From positions 542,001 through 606,000 of the forward strand of contig JACVVK020000337.1 of the NCBI GenBank assembly GCA_018292915.2: a stretch of DNA of 64,000 nt. The letters are read 5' to 3'. Positions 56,253 through 62,218 of this stretch are shown piece by piece. The notes under the pieces were generated by a model, which had not been told where the DNA came from, made no database searches, and worked only from the letters and a program-made list of their open reading frames with translations. The stretch is from Batillaria attramentaria (taxonomy: Eukaryota > Mollusca > Gastropoda > Batillariidae). How positions within the stretch are numbered: the first letter of the stretch is position 1; every line of letters starts with the position of its first letter. Both the position numbers and the translations under genes were made by a program.

Positions 56253-57650
56253 TACTTACCCATGTAGCTGTCATCTTCATCTGGTGGCCCTTCATTGGTG
56301 GATGTGTACTTGGTTTTGTCCCGACTGTCGAAGTTGTACAGCTGACCTGGAGGGACGACGGAGAAAGTCAGAGGCAAACATTATCAAGATAAAGTGCTGC
56401 ATTAATAATGAAACCAAACCTAAGACAAAGACAAAACCAATACATAACTACTTTGTGTACACTGTTCTGAGTCGAAAGGGAAAGCGCAAATTTGTGAATG
56501 AAGTGGACGAATGAATGAATGAATGAATGAATGAATGAACTAACGAATGAATGAATGAATGAATGAATGAACTAACGAATGAATGAATGAATGAATGAAA
56601 CGGAAAACTGCTCACATTTTATCTTACTGACTTCTCGTTCAATGTTTGGAAACACCACTGGACCACCTCAACCCCCCCCCCCCCCCCCCTCCCCGGCCCA
56701 AATCCCTCGGACCTCATAAAAAAGATGTTTTCGTTTCGTTCTGTACTGTGCTCGTTTTTAACCGACTCGTTGTCTGTTTAAAAAGAAACACACTACATCA
56801 TTGCAGACAACTATGTGCACACTTCAGTCAGAGAGGAAAGAGAAACCTACGGAACTGGAAGCTGTATTCAGTGGCTCACTGACCCAGATCCCAAACACTT
56901 TTCTAAAAGAGTACCAGCGGGTAGCCCCCAGCCAGAGAGCATGACTTGTGTAGTAGCGTAGTTTACATGCTCTCTGCCTCAGCACATTCTGACACGTCAT
57001 CATCCGACGTGTGCCTGGTTCGTGTGTACACCGTCTTTCACATTCCCCACCTCCCGTAACTGACCCACTGCCATTTGATTTGGGGTGGCACTCACTCGTA
57101 CCTGATGTTTGTTTGTTCTCTTCGTAAGCAGTAAATGTCTGGGTATATTCGAAGTACATGTACAGCTGAAGAACGAGGTGTATTAATTTACACTGCGTCT
57201 CATATTTCCCCCACCGACCCCCACCTAACTGGCCTGATGCCATTTGATTTCGGGGTGGTGCTTATACGTGATGTTTATCTCATCGTCAGCAGTAAATGTA
57301 TGTGAACATTTTAAGTACAACTGAAGAACATTCTCAGTGTGCTCTGCAAAGGCGTTTAGGTGGGGTTCCACTGCATTTGACTTTGTACTGTGCGGTTGAA
57401 ATATAAAGGCAAGCAAACAAGATGTATACATACGGGACTGACCTCCCACCCCCCACCCCCCCCCCCCCCCAAAAAAAAAAAAAGAAAGAAAAAAAGAAGA
57501 AAAAAAAAGGATATGTTAATGTGATGATTATGGTGATGATGATGGTGATGATGATGATGATGATGATGAAAGGCGGCTGAGGTGGTCAGAATGTCACTCA
57601 CCTTGCCAGTACCAGCTACCAACTGCTCCAATCAACAGCTTCTTTCCTCC
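28278..57650 (-). CDS. ITGA: Integrin alpha chain without I domain (RGD-binding alphaV/alpha5/alpha8/alphaPS2-like), 3' 27 exons, 5' partial
   Basis: Twenty-seven coding segments between 57650 and 28278 join in phase to 836 residues and a stop. Seen: FG-GAP blades with four Ca-binding loops ([36 protein letters not shown]), then thigh, genu ([11 protein letters not shown]), calf-1 and calf-2, one membrane helix ([18 protein letters not shown]) and the tail motif GFFKR. No I domain is inserted between blades 2 and 3. [26 protein letters not shown] and [10 protein letters not shown] are closest in pattern to alphaV/alpha8, which suggests the RGD-binding group; this subgroup call is an inference. 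Function from family knowledge: pairs with a beta integrin to bind extracellular matrix and, through GFFKR, controls activation and talin-linked signalling. The signal peptide and blades 1-2 lie right of the window. Odd: RRRR in the thigh-genu loop and no basic cleavage site in calf-2. Confidence 0.97.
28891..29063 (-). mobile_element. SINE-A copy, intron 26-27 of the integrin gene
   Basis: Read on the minus strand: a tRNA-like head (GGCCGAATGGTAGAGCGTTG, then GAGTTTGAATCCCGGC) and a body with TTTGATATCACCC and AAAAGGACGTTAAAC. Flanked by GAATATCAAA and GAATATAAAA, a 10-bp duplication with one mismatch. Confidence 0.88.
29200..29325 (-). CDS. ITGA: Integrin alpha exon 26 (transmembrane helix)
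   Basis: Encodes [20 protein letters not shown] and then [22 protein letters not shown]: a membrane-proximal linker and one helix of about 22 residues containing the GG small-residue motif common in integrin alpha helices. Phase 0 on both sides; donor gtgagt. Confidence 0.97.
29874..30041 (-). mobile_element. SINE-A copy with perfect 15-bp target-site duplication
   Basis: The direct repeat CCCAGAATATTACGG occurs at 29859-29873 and 30042-30056. Same tRNA-like head and body as the other copies. It lies in the intron between integrin exons 25 and 26. Confidence 0.92.
30224..30340 (-). CDS. ITGA: Integrin alpha exon 25 (calf-2 end)
   Basis: Encodes [20 protein letters not shown] and then [33 protein letters not shown] is notably like SSASFNVIEFPYKNL of alphaV. 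Phase 0 on both sides. Confidence 0.93.
30341..32767 (-). other. Integrin intron 24-25
   Basis: 2.4 kb. Contains a segment at 31921-32005 (CTTTATTGTCCCTTTCGGGA and AAGCGCGTCACC) that looks like a retroelement end, and a CT plus CA microsatellite at 32482-32580. No exon seen. Confidence 0.6.
32482..32580. repeat. (CT)n(CA)n microsatellite
   Basis: CT repeats to about 32501, then CA repeats. Confidence 0.95.
32768..32881 (-). CDS. ITGA: Integrin alpha exon 24 (calf-2 disulfide loop)
   Basis: Encodes [20 protein letters not shown] and then [18 protein letters not shown]. The C-x5-C-x4-C pattern and the VG.L...VLK..S.L strand match the LGC...QC...CQVGRL region. Phase 0 on both sides. Confidence 0.95.
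32935..33285 (-). mobile_element. SINE-B copy 2
   Basis: On the minus strand GGGCGGTCGGTGCTCTAGTG, then GGTTCGAGTCCCAGTC, then the body with GTACTCTGAATTTC. It lies between integrin exons 23 and 24. Confidence 0.85.
33626..33727 (-). CDS. ITGA: Integrin alpha exon 23 (calf-2 loop, contains RGD)
   Basis: Encodes [20 protein letters not shown] and then [14 protein letters not shown]. This is where related chains carry the basic site that splits heavy and light chains; here it is acidic and contains RGD. Phase 0 on both sides. Confidence 0.9.
33845..34152 (+). mobile_element. SINE-B copy 3 (3' part, expanded by a CA tract)
   Basis: Shares CTGCTTTGGAAATGTTCA, TTCCAAAACTTAAAT and GAGCGTGCGTGTTGGGTTCA with SINE-B, and ends in TTATTATTATTA. 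A CA repeat (33884-33944) sits inside. Confidence 0.8.
34244..34405 (-). CDS. ITGA: Integrin alpha exon 22 (calf-2)
   Basis: Encodes [20 protein letters not shown] and on through [20 protein letters not shown] and LQILWP match the NNGPSS...LHLQWP segment of calf-2. Phase 0 on both sides. Confidence 0.96.
35253..35343 (-). CDS. ITGA: Integrin alpha exon 21 (calf-2), found by phase joining
   Basis: Encodes [20 protein letters not shown] and then [10 protein letters not shown]. It is the only segment that joins ITIYG to LSNIGPSS in phase, and it supplies the HVYELRN-type strand. Phase 2 in, phase 0 out at gtttgt. Its acceptor (tgttacacag) is poor in pyrimidines and an inverted-repeat element starts 19 bp upstream. 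Confidence 0.92.
35362..35598. mobile_element. Inverted-repeat MITE beside integrin exon 21
   Basis: Ends AACGCCATTTGTACCTAACT and AGGTGGAAATGGCGTT pair over about 45 bp (including GATTTCGTGATAAAC). The interior repeats GTGTTAAACTCGGTTTTTC about four to five times. Confidence 0.85.
36131..36220 (-). CDS. ITGA: Integrin alpha exon 20 (calf-1/calf-2)
   Basis: Encodes [20 protein letters not shown] and then TASADITIY. Phase 2 in and out; the split codon to the next exon gives Gly. Confidence 0.92.
36559..36638 (-). CDS. ITGA: Integrin alpha exon 19 (calf-1)
   Basis: Encodes [20 protein letters not shown] and then FILQVN. NET is a glycosylation sequon. Phase 0 in, phase 2 out at gttagt. Confidence 0.92.
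36716..36774. repeat. (AC)29 microsatellite beside a donor site
   Basis: Sense UG for the integrin transcript; starts 10 nt after the donor of exon 18. Confidence 0.95.
36784..36870 (-). CDS. ITGA: Integrin alpha exon 18 (calf-1)
   Basis: Encodes [20 protein letters not shown] and then [15 protein letters not shown] is a strongly conserved integrin alpha motif. Phase 0 on both sides; a sense UG tract begins 10 nt after the donor. Confidence 0.96.
37091..37238 (-). CDS. ITGA: Integrin alpha exon 17 (calf-1)
   Basis: Encodes [20 protein letters not shown] and on through [16 protein letters not shown], the NxGEDAY and PPG strand pair of calf-1. Phase 2 in, phase 0 out at gtgggt. Confidence 0.94.
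37239..38715 (-). other. Integrin intron 16-17
   Basis: 1.5 kb, mostly SINE-C (37291-37615) and AT-rich unique sequence; a C-run and CA-rich patch at 38516-38545. No exon seen. Confidence 0.6.
37291..37615 (+). mobile_element. SINE-C (tRNA-derived)
   Basis: A box GGCTCAACGG (37297-37306) and perfect B box GGTTCGAATCC (37340-37350), then a 250-bp body ending near CCCCAGCTAACCAACCAACC. There is no paired acceptor stem, so it is not a tRNA gene. Confidence 0.85.
38716..38783 (-). CDS. ITGA: Integrin alpha exon 16 (genu)
   Basis: Encodes [20 protein letters not shown] and [13 protein letters not shown] is the conserved disulfide and calcium-binding knee between thigh and calf-1. Phase 0 in, phase 2 out. 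Confidence 0.96.
38879..38943. repeat. (TG)32 microsatellite
   Basis: Between integrin exons 15 and 16; followed by GTGCATGC variants. Confidence 0.95.
39334..39471 (-). CDS. ITGA: Integrin alpha exon 15 (thigh end, polybasic loop)
   Basis: Encodes [20 protein letters not shown], then [10 protein letters not shown] and [22 protein letters not shown] and EPILDQ are family landmarks; RRRR lies in the loop between them. Phase 0 on both sides. Confidence 0.95.
40357..40517 (-). CDS. ITGA: Integrin alpha exon 14 (thigh)
   Basis: Encodes [20 protein letters not shown] and on to [11 protein letters not shown]. The QRA/RALF-type strand and the final Cys fit the thigh domain; NLT and NNT are N-glycosylation sequons. 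Phase 1 in, phase 0 out. Confidence 0.93.
40690..40997 (+). mobile_element. Non-LTR retrotransposon 3' end, copy 1
   Basis: Shares with 51620-51970 GTTGTCGTTCTGCTGGTGTG, TTTTTATCTGTTTT and the end GTAAAGCGCCTAGAGCTTAG, with the stem GCGCCTA/TAGGCGC and a TTATTA tail. A TG tract (40730-40818) has expanded inside. Confidence 0.8.
41520..41590. repeat. (CT)n(CA)n microsatellite
   Basis: Short CT run then CA repeats, between integrin exons 13 and 14. C-rich runs lie at 41201 and 41642. Confidence 0.93.
41902..41957 (-). CDS. ITGA: Integrin alpha exon 13 (thigh)
   Basis: Encodes [18 protein letters not shown], parallel to FNVRFCLKADGKGVP of alphaV. Phase 2 in, phase 1 out at gtaagt. Confidence 0.92.
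42103..42276 (-). mobile_element. SINE-A copy with perfect 15-bp target-site duplication
   Basis: The direct repeat CTATACCTGGTCAGA occurs at 42088-42102 and 42277-42291. Full length, in the intron between integrin exons 12 and 13. Confidence 0.92.
42487..42591 (-). CDS. ITGA: Integrin alpha exon 12 (propeller-thigh junction)
   Basis: Encodes [20 protein letters not shown] and then [14 protein letters not shown]. The RPVV motif marks the start of the thigh domain. Phase 2 in, phase 2 out; the split codon gives Cys. Confidence 0.94.
42660..42733. repeat. (AC)n microsatellite
   Basis: AC repeat with one CTC interruption, 70 bp upstream of integrin exon 12 on the minus strand. C10-A runs follow at 42817 and 42846. 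Confidence 0.93.
42986..43031 (-). CDS. ITGA: Integrin alpha exon 11
   Basis: Encodes [14 protein letters not shown], matching the DLIVGAFGVDRAIL ending of the propeller. Phase 1 in, phase 2 out. Confidence 0.94.
43180..43290. mobile_element. Small inverted-repeat element, family 2
   Basis: CATGGAATTTTGGTGAAAGT at the left pairs with the complement of CATGCTGGAATTTTGAATTG at the right; both continue into GATTTTGAGAA. Confidence 0.75.
43582..43672 (-). CDS. ITGA: Integrin alpha exon 10 (last blade, fourth Ca loop)
   Basis: Encodes [20 protein letters not shown] and then [10 protein letters not shown]. The final loop [13 protein letters not shown] has the usual shape. Phase 0 in, phase 1 out. 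Confidence 0.95.
43673..44711 (-). other. Integrin intron 9-10
   Basis: 1 kb with an AC tract (43911-43961) followed by a G run, otherwise unique sequence. No exon seen. Confidence 0.6.
44712..44809 (-). CDS. ITGA: Integrin alpha exon 9
   Basis: Encodes [20 protein letters not shown] and then [12 protein letters not shown], matching the [19 protein letters not shown] strands before the last blade. Phase 1 in, phase 0 out at gtcagt. Confidence 0.96.
44885..45105. repeat. Diverged tandem repeat, three units of about 80-100 bp
   Basis: Recurring TTTGAATTCTAACAGGTTCA-type and TATAAACTGGTACT-type pieces between integrin exons 8 and 9. Confidence 0.6.
45216..45324 (-). CDS. ITGA: Integrin alpha exon 8 (third Ca loop)
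   Basis: Encodes [20 protein letters not shown] and then [35 protein letters not shown] is the FG-GAP unit equivalent to RFGSAIAPLGDLDQDGFND of alphaV. Phase 0 in, phase 1 out. Confidence 0.96.
45690..45786 (-). CDS. ITGA: Integrin alpha exon 7
   Basis: Encodes [20 protein letters not shown] and then [19 protein letters not shown] and GRVYIY are textbook FG-GAP strands. Phase 2 in, phase 0 out at gtatgt. Confidence 0.96.
45858..46256 (-). mobile_element. SINE-B copy 4 (full length, best preserved)
   Basis: On the minus strand GGGGCGGTCGGTGGTCTAGT, then B box GGTTCGAGTCC, body and tail AATGAGTATT... ending in TTATTATTATTA at the low-coordinate edge. It lies between integrin exons 6 and 7. 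Confidence 0.9.
46351..46432. repeat. (AG)n(ACAG)n microsatellite
   Basis: About 30 AG units, then five ACAG units. Confidence 0.95.
46476..46528 (-). CDS. ITGA: Integrin alpha exon 6 (second Ca loop)
   Basis: Encodes [17 protein letters not shown], an FG-GAP start with the first half of a DLNGDGKDD loop. The acceptor is tctgctcaacag and the donor gtaagt. Phase 0 in, phase 2 out. Confidence 0.95.
47256..47339. repeat. (AG)n(TG)n microsatellite
   Basis: AG repeat switching directly to TG repeat. Confidence 0.95.
48453..48663. repeat. Two TG microsatellites 80 bp apart
   Basis: CT then TG to 48520, and TG at 48601-48663. Confidence 0.93.
49177..49230 (-). CDS. ITGA: Integrin alpha exon 5
   Basis: Encodes [18 protein letters not shown]. 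The NITGEQ end matches the NFTGEQ of alphaV-type chains and contains an N-glycosylation sequon. Phase 0 on both sides. Confidence 0.93.
49641..49935. mobile_element. Foldback MITE-like element, family 1, copy 3 (best preserved)
   Basis: Left end GGGCCCGTATGTAAAAGTCG pairs with right end CGACTATTACATACGGGTCC. No coding capacity. It lies between integrin exons 4 and 5. Confidence 0.88.
50062..50105 (-). CDS. ITGA: Integrin alpha exon 4
   Basis: Encodes [14 protein letters not shown], the strand after the calcium loop (VxGxP motif). Phase 1 in, phase 0 out at gtaggt. Confidence 0.93.
50318..50414 (-). mobile_element. SINE-A fragment lacking the tRNA head
   Basis: Contains GGGTTTAACGTCCTTTTCCA and GATGAAAAAGCCAGCACAAA, and is flanked on both sides by TCACAG plus G runs, probably the insertion duplication. 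Confidence 0.8.
50596..50640 (-). CDS. ITGA: Integrin alpha exon 3 (Ca-binding loop of a propeller blade)
   Basis: Encodes [14 protein letters not shown], an FG-GAP repeat with an intact DxDGDGxDD calcium loop completed by the next exon. It follows a 5.6-kb intron. Phase 1 in, phase 1 out. Confidence 0.95.
51620..51970 (+). mobile_element. Non-LTR retrotransposon 3' end, copy 2
   Basis: Begins with a short frame [17 protein letters not shown] and a stop, typical of the last residues of LINE reverse-transcriptase ORFs, then a 3' UTR ending in the GCGCCTA (51910-51916) / TAGGCGC (51932-51938) stem and a TTATTA tail. Confidence 0.8.
53509..53548. promoter_or_regulatory. Tandem pair of TGACGTCA (CRE) sites
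   Basis: The 21-bp unit TGCCATACGGTGACGTCACT plus T occurs twice; the palindromes are at 53517-53524 and 53538-53545. Whether it is active is unknown. Confidence 0.5.
55325..55497 (-). mobile_element. SINE-A copy
   Basis: Full-length head and body (TTCGAACTCACGACCCGAGC on +), starting in a G run. No clear flanking duplication. Confidence 0.85.
55548..55697 (-). mobile_element. SINE-B head fragment
   Basis: Carries GCCGGAGTACCCGGAGAGAA and the tRNA-like head on minus; the 3' half is missing. It lies directly beside the SINE-A copy. Confidence 0.8.
56165..56251. repeat. CA microsatellite beside a donor site
   Basis: CACG variants then pure CA to 56251; sense UG, starting 9 nt after the donor of integrin exon 2. 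Confidence 0.95.
56260..56346 (-). CDS. ITGA: Integrin alpha exon 2 (propeller blade 2/3 link, symmetric cassette)
   Basis: Encodes [20 protein letters not shown] and on through [14 protein letters not shown] matches the conserved DDSYLGYS of integrins. The 87-nt exon is phase 1 on both sides, so skipping keeps the frame. A sense-strand UG tract starts 9 nt after its donor. Confidence 0.93.
56508..56599. repeat. (GAAT)n microsatellite
   Basis: GAATGAAT runs interrupted twice by GAACTAACGAATG. Confidence 0.95.
57036..57330 (-). repeat. Diverged tandem duplication between integrin exons 1 and 2
   Basis: Two copies (57036-57175 and 57198-57330) share TGCCATTTGATTT, GGGGTGG, GCAGTAAATGT and CTGAAGAAC. 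Read on minus, copy 1 contains CAGCTGTACA, also found at the start of exon 2. Confidence 0.7.
57602..57650 (-). CDS. ITGA: Integrin alpha exon 1 of window (propeller blade 2/3)
   Basis: Encodes [16 protein letters not shown] plus G, matching the KLLMGAPGAFYWQG strand of integrin alpha chains. Phase 0 in after tgtccacag, phase 1 out at gtgagt. It is the most 5' exon I can find in the window. Confidence 0.93.
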
Positions 57651-57713
57651 CTGTGGACACAGTGACTCAGGCCATGAAATTGAACAAGATTGCAAAGAAA
57701 ATCTTCTCCACTC

Positions 57714-57857
<144 letters not shown>

Positions 57858-59333
57858 TGTCAACTCAGTAACACAAATTAGGTGTATGTCGGTATTCTAA
57901 ATCTGTTGACAATGGAAAGGCAAGTATCTCATAGCTTCACAGCTTTACAAAGTATATAATCATGTGTATGTAACATGTAATGTACAATATGATACATTAT
58001 AATCTAAGTGATATTATAATACACCATAATTACTCCAGTATACAGTCATCAATAACACCCTAACATTTTCTTGACACCGTTACAAGCATTCGCTCACTAT
58101 CCGTTCGTCGTTTATCCACTGTAGGGGTTGGTAGTTTTGTAATCACTGTACCTTAGCTGTTTCATTCAATCTTTTTCTATGTCCACGTTCAGTGAAGTTT
58201 TCACGCGATACCGAAACCTCAAGCTTCGGATGTAAACAAAGGGTTACCACACTGCTGAATTTCGTCTCAATTATACGCGTGCATTTTTGTTTTTTTGTTT
58301 GTTTTAAAACCTCCTCGCGAGGTGCTTCCCCTATCAGGCCCAACAGTCACAGCAAAGATCTTGGAAACAAGGTCTTTGGTCACAGTATGTGATCTTATCT
58401 GAGGTCTCGTGCAAGTGTGTTTTGCTCGGTGCATTCAAAATCTTCCTCCCGCGTTGGACTTGCATGATTCGTACACTAAAATACGCAGCAGAACGCAGGA
58501 GGGTTCACACCGCTAAGCTTTGTGCATGCCAGCACCGATACCCCTGATAAAAAAGTCATAATCTAATTTCGTTTCCTGTAATACGAACTCATTCCTTATC
58601 ACAAGAGGGCCTCAACACGGCTACCGTGCGCCCTGCTTCGCCTGAAAACACGAGGGCTCACGTGTAAGTACGTACGTCTGCGAACTAACGTGTTTTTTTA
58701 AAACCGGGACAGCTAATTCGCTCACTCAGCACACTCTGTATTTCAAGTCTGTGGCAGAATTTCAAGGTTCGCCATACGCACCCAGACGCACTGAAAGACC
58801 AAAGCTCACGAGTATAATGTGTGCGTACGTTTTGAAAACCCGGACCGCCAGTTTGCTGACAAGCGTGCGGCAGACTTTCAAGGTTTGCCAGAGATACGTA
58901 AACAGTAAGGGTAAGGCTCACCTGTATTATACATGCGTGTGTTTTGAAAACCAGGCCTGGTATCTCTGAACCGCGTTTAGCTACAATAAACGCGTTTACG
59001 TCTAACCGGGCGTGTAACAGTAGTAATTTCCCATTCTTATGCGCCCGTTAACCGCGCTTCATGAATACCAGGCCAGGAGTGCTAATAATAAACATGCTCA
59101 CTGAGTAGACAATATGCTTCAACAATGGGGCAAAATTTCAAGGTCTGTCGGAGACACCCATGGTAGTTCGTTTTCAGTTTGTGTTTGTATTATTTTGAAA
59201 CAACCTGAAGTCCACGTTGCCGTAAAGGTAAGACATTAAAAATCGTTTGCAGATGAAACTGAGTATTACTGATAAGAACGGTTCCGGTTACGATATGCAA
59301 ATAATCTCTGTCTCCCTCCACCCCCTTCTCTTT

Positions 59334-59434
<101 letters not shown>

Positions 59435-60205
59435 GCGTGCTGGCACGAATCCAAACGCGAAAAGATAATTGCGAAACGATTGCAAGCAATTTAACAAACA
59501 CGGCAGTTTAATGCGCGTGCTCATGCACCGCAGCTAGGTCAACTGTAAGTACATTATTACCTACATATAGAACGTGCAACTGATGTCATCACAACCCACA
59601 ACACGCCTACTGACGCAGCAGCTCATTAATTATATCAGGCAAGTAGATCTAAACGCATGCTTTGTTGATATCGCATACACTTCGCTCCGTAAGCTGTTGA
59701 TAGGTCTTCTAACTTTGTATGGGTGTGTTTGGCAATGTTGCCTGAAGCTTTCACAGGTAAAATTAATTATAGACAAGATATCACAAATGAACTTCACAGA
59801 CGTTTTCGCTTTGATATACACGATGCATGAGTTGAAGTACCACATGCAGCTACCCCCCCCCCCCCCCCCCCTTGCTGCATACAAACTGCATGCACACTTG
59901 GTTTCAAACAAAACATAAAGCATTCTGAATTTCACTAGCCCAGTCACAGTCTCTTATTTGTCGCTTCCATCTCCTTCCTTCGCCCCCCCCCCCCCCCCCC
60001 CCCCCACACACACACCCAACCCCGCCTACGCAAACGACAGAAGCCCGGACAAAACAAAACAAGACAAAACAAGAACAGACGGACACGAAACAAACGGGAC
60101 ACACTAACTGGTTTCAATCACAAACAGGCACAAAATGCACTTGTTCATAAAGTCAAAAATGCTCAAATGCTGTTAACTCGGATGCAAAGGGGTTCCACGT
60201 CAGTG

Positions 60206-60208
<3 letters not shown>

Positions 60209-60283
<75 letters not shown>

Positions 60284-60322
60284 CACACCACACACACACC
60301 ACACACACACCACACACACACA

Positions 60323-60416
<94 letters not shown>
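60209..60416. repeat. Long CA microsatellite with CCA phase shifts
   Basis: About 208 bp of CA with repeated ACCAC breaks, roughly 8-30 bp apart in the middle. Confidence 0.95.
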
Positions 60417-60417
<1 letters not shown>

Positions 60418-61096
60418 TATCGATGGCAAACGCCGGTACGTTCCTAACTACGTCGACGCAACTTTCAACATAAATAATAAATGGAAACGCATCCTCTTTT
60501 CAAAACCCTTGTAGGCATAAACTAAAACTAAGTATAACATGAACTTTACAAAGTCCACTCTACACTAAAAATCACACACTTACACGAACACTTCTTACCA
60601 AATCTATACAAACACTTCACAGGAACGCTCCTTACCAAAGCTTTATTTTCTTTAAACGTTTCTAATTTCAGAATTGCAGATTTCCTTAAATTTGTTTGTT
60701 GAAATATTAACTTCATAACAATTCGAACACTTGAAGTATGACGAAGAATGTTTTAATCAGCAGTGTAGAGTTAGCATGGAAGAATGGCCTAGTCTCGATG
60801 ATGTGGAAGCAAGGGGAGTAGACTGCATCATAGACACTGGGAAGCCATATGTAGTCAGTCACTGGTGGGAAGGACAATCCAGGCACTTAAATGCATGCTC
60901 AAATGCAGTGATATAAAAGCCAGAAGCCCGAAGGTACATCTACGTTTTCCTCTTGACCCACGTCGGAATGCAGGGACTGGTCGTCGAGCTAACAGACACA
61001 TTTCACGTCTGCTGCAGACGAAAAGCCACGGTGACGGGTGCACGTGCTTCACGCACACGCTCAAGATCTAAACATGGCTAGCACGAGCGAGCTACA

Positions 61097-61097
61097 A

Positions 61098-61151
<54 letters not shown>

Positions 61152-61168
61152 ATATATATATATATAAT
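61097..61168. repeat. (TA)n microsatellite
   Basis: TA repeat with one ATTTTA break. Confidence 0.95.
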
Positions 61169-61444
61169 CTTAGCCGCATGAAAGGACCCTAGATTTGCAT
61201 CTTATAAAGACAATCCGCCACGTACAGTGAAACGGGAATGAACAGAGGTTTAATGGAACTGCATTCAATCAAGCAGTATATGTGATTTGTGGCTACATTT
61301 TTGGCTAAGCACCTACTGGCAGTCAAATCCAGACAACAAGCGAGTTATAACCGAGGAACAAGAAGGGAAATTCGCGCGAACCTCCCCCAAAACATTCCTT
61401 GTTATTCCTGTTAAATTTTACATAAAGCAAAAAGCAATCGAACC

Positions 61445-61909
61445 ATGCATTTGCAAGATAAGCTGGACCCATCGAGAACTTCTCAGAAGCTACAACATAT
61501 TCAGTGTTGCAAGTCTGTGGTCCCTCAGCTGTGGTCATCCGCCATTGAAGGGAACAACTGGAGCAGCCAATCAGAGCTCTTAAAATGGGTCACGTGCCGT
61601 CTACCCAGGAGAGCTGCCTGTTCAGGACCCTTAAAAGATCTCGTGTCGTAGTTGGCTCTATTTTCTGATAATGTCAATGCTGCAGAACTTTCAAAACAGC
61701 AACAACGAAGACTTGCAGCAAAACCAGACATATCAGGCAAACGGGCCAGTTCCGCAAAGTTAATTTTCTTGCGTGCAAAGCGGCAAAATGATATTCCAGC
61801 CATGGGGGAGTCAGTTTTAATGGAGCAGCCCTGGGAAGGAGGGTTTAGTCTGTCGAACAAACAAGACTTCACCTCTAGACTACAAACAGCACAAGTGCGC
61901 ACAAACTGA
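61445..61909 (+). pseudogene. Possible decayed coding fragment, unidentified
   Basis: One frame stays open for 154 codons except for a single TAG at 61649-61651, and has protein-like composition on both sides (ELLKWVTCRLPRRAACSGPL, then KQQQRRLAAKPDISGKRASS). I do not recognise it; a transposon remnant is one possibility, chance another. Confidence 0.3.
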
Positions 61910-61927
61910 GATCTTGGTGCACCATAC

Positions 61928-62218
61928 GATGTTAGATCTGCGGGGTTAGTCTGGATCGAGGACTGAAGGAAGAGGAGGGGAAAGAAGGGGGGAGGGGGAG
62001 GGCGTCATGTCACTGGAGCATCGGCTTCAGGCCAACAAGACAGCGAGCAAAGAAGATCAGGGCTAGAAGTGTTAGATCGGCTGGTTGAGTCTGGATTGAG
62101 CAAGAACAGGGACGGAGGGGGGGGGGAGGGGAAAAGAAATGAAGGGGGGAGAGGGGAGTGCAGGGGGCGTCATGTCACTCGAGCACGGACTTCAGGCCAA
62201 CAAGACAGCGAGCAAAGA
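61928..62218. repeat. Tandem duplication, two units of about 145 bp
   Basis: Both units contain GTTAGATCTGCGGGG/GTTAGATCGGCTGGT, a G-rich stretch, GGCGTCATGTCACT and TTCAGGCCAACAAGACAGCG. Confidence 0.85.

Larger units (their letters stand above)
50641..56259 (-). other. Integrin intron 2-3 (5.6 kb)
   Basis: Holds a TG tract (50692-50730), a decayed tRNA-like piece (50950-51035, B box GGTTCGATTCC on minus), LINE tail copy 2, C-then-A homopolymer blocks (52797, 54055), tandem CRE sites (53517), a SINE-A and a SINE-B copy, and a (CA)n tract against exon 2. No exon joins the reading frame. Confidence 0.6.
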
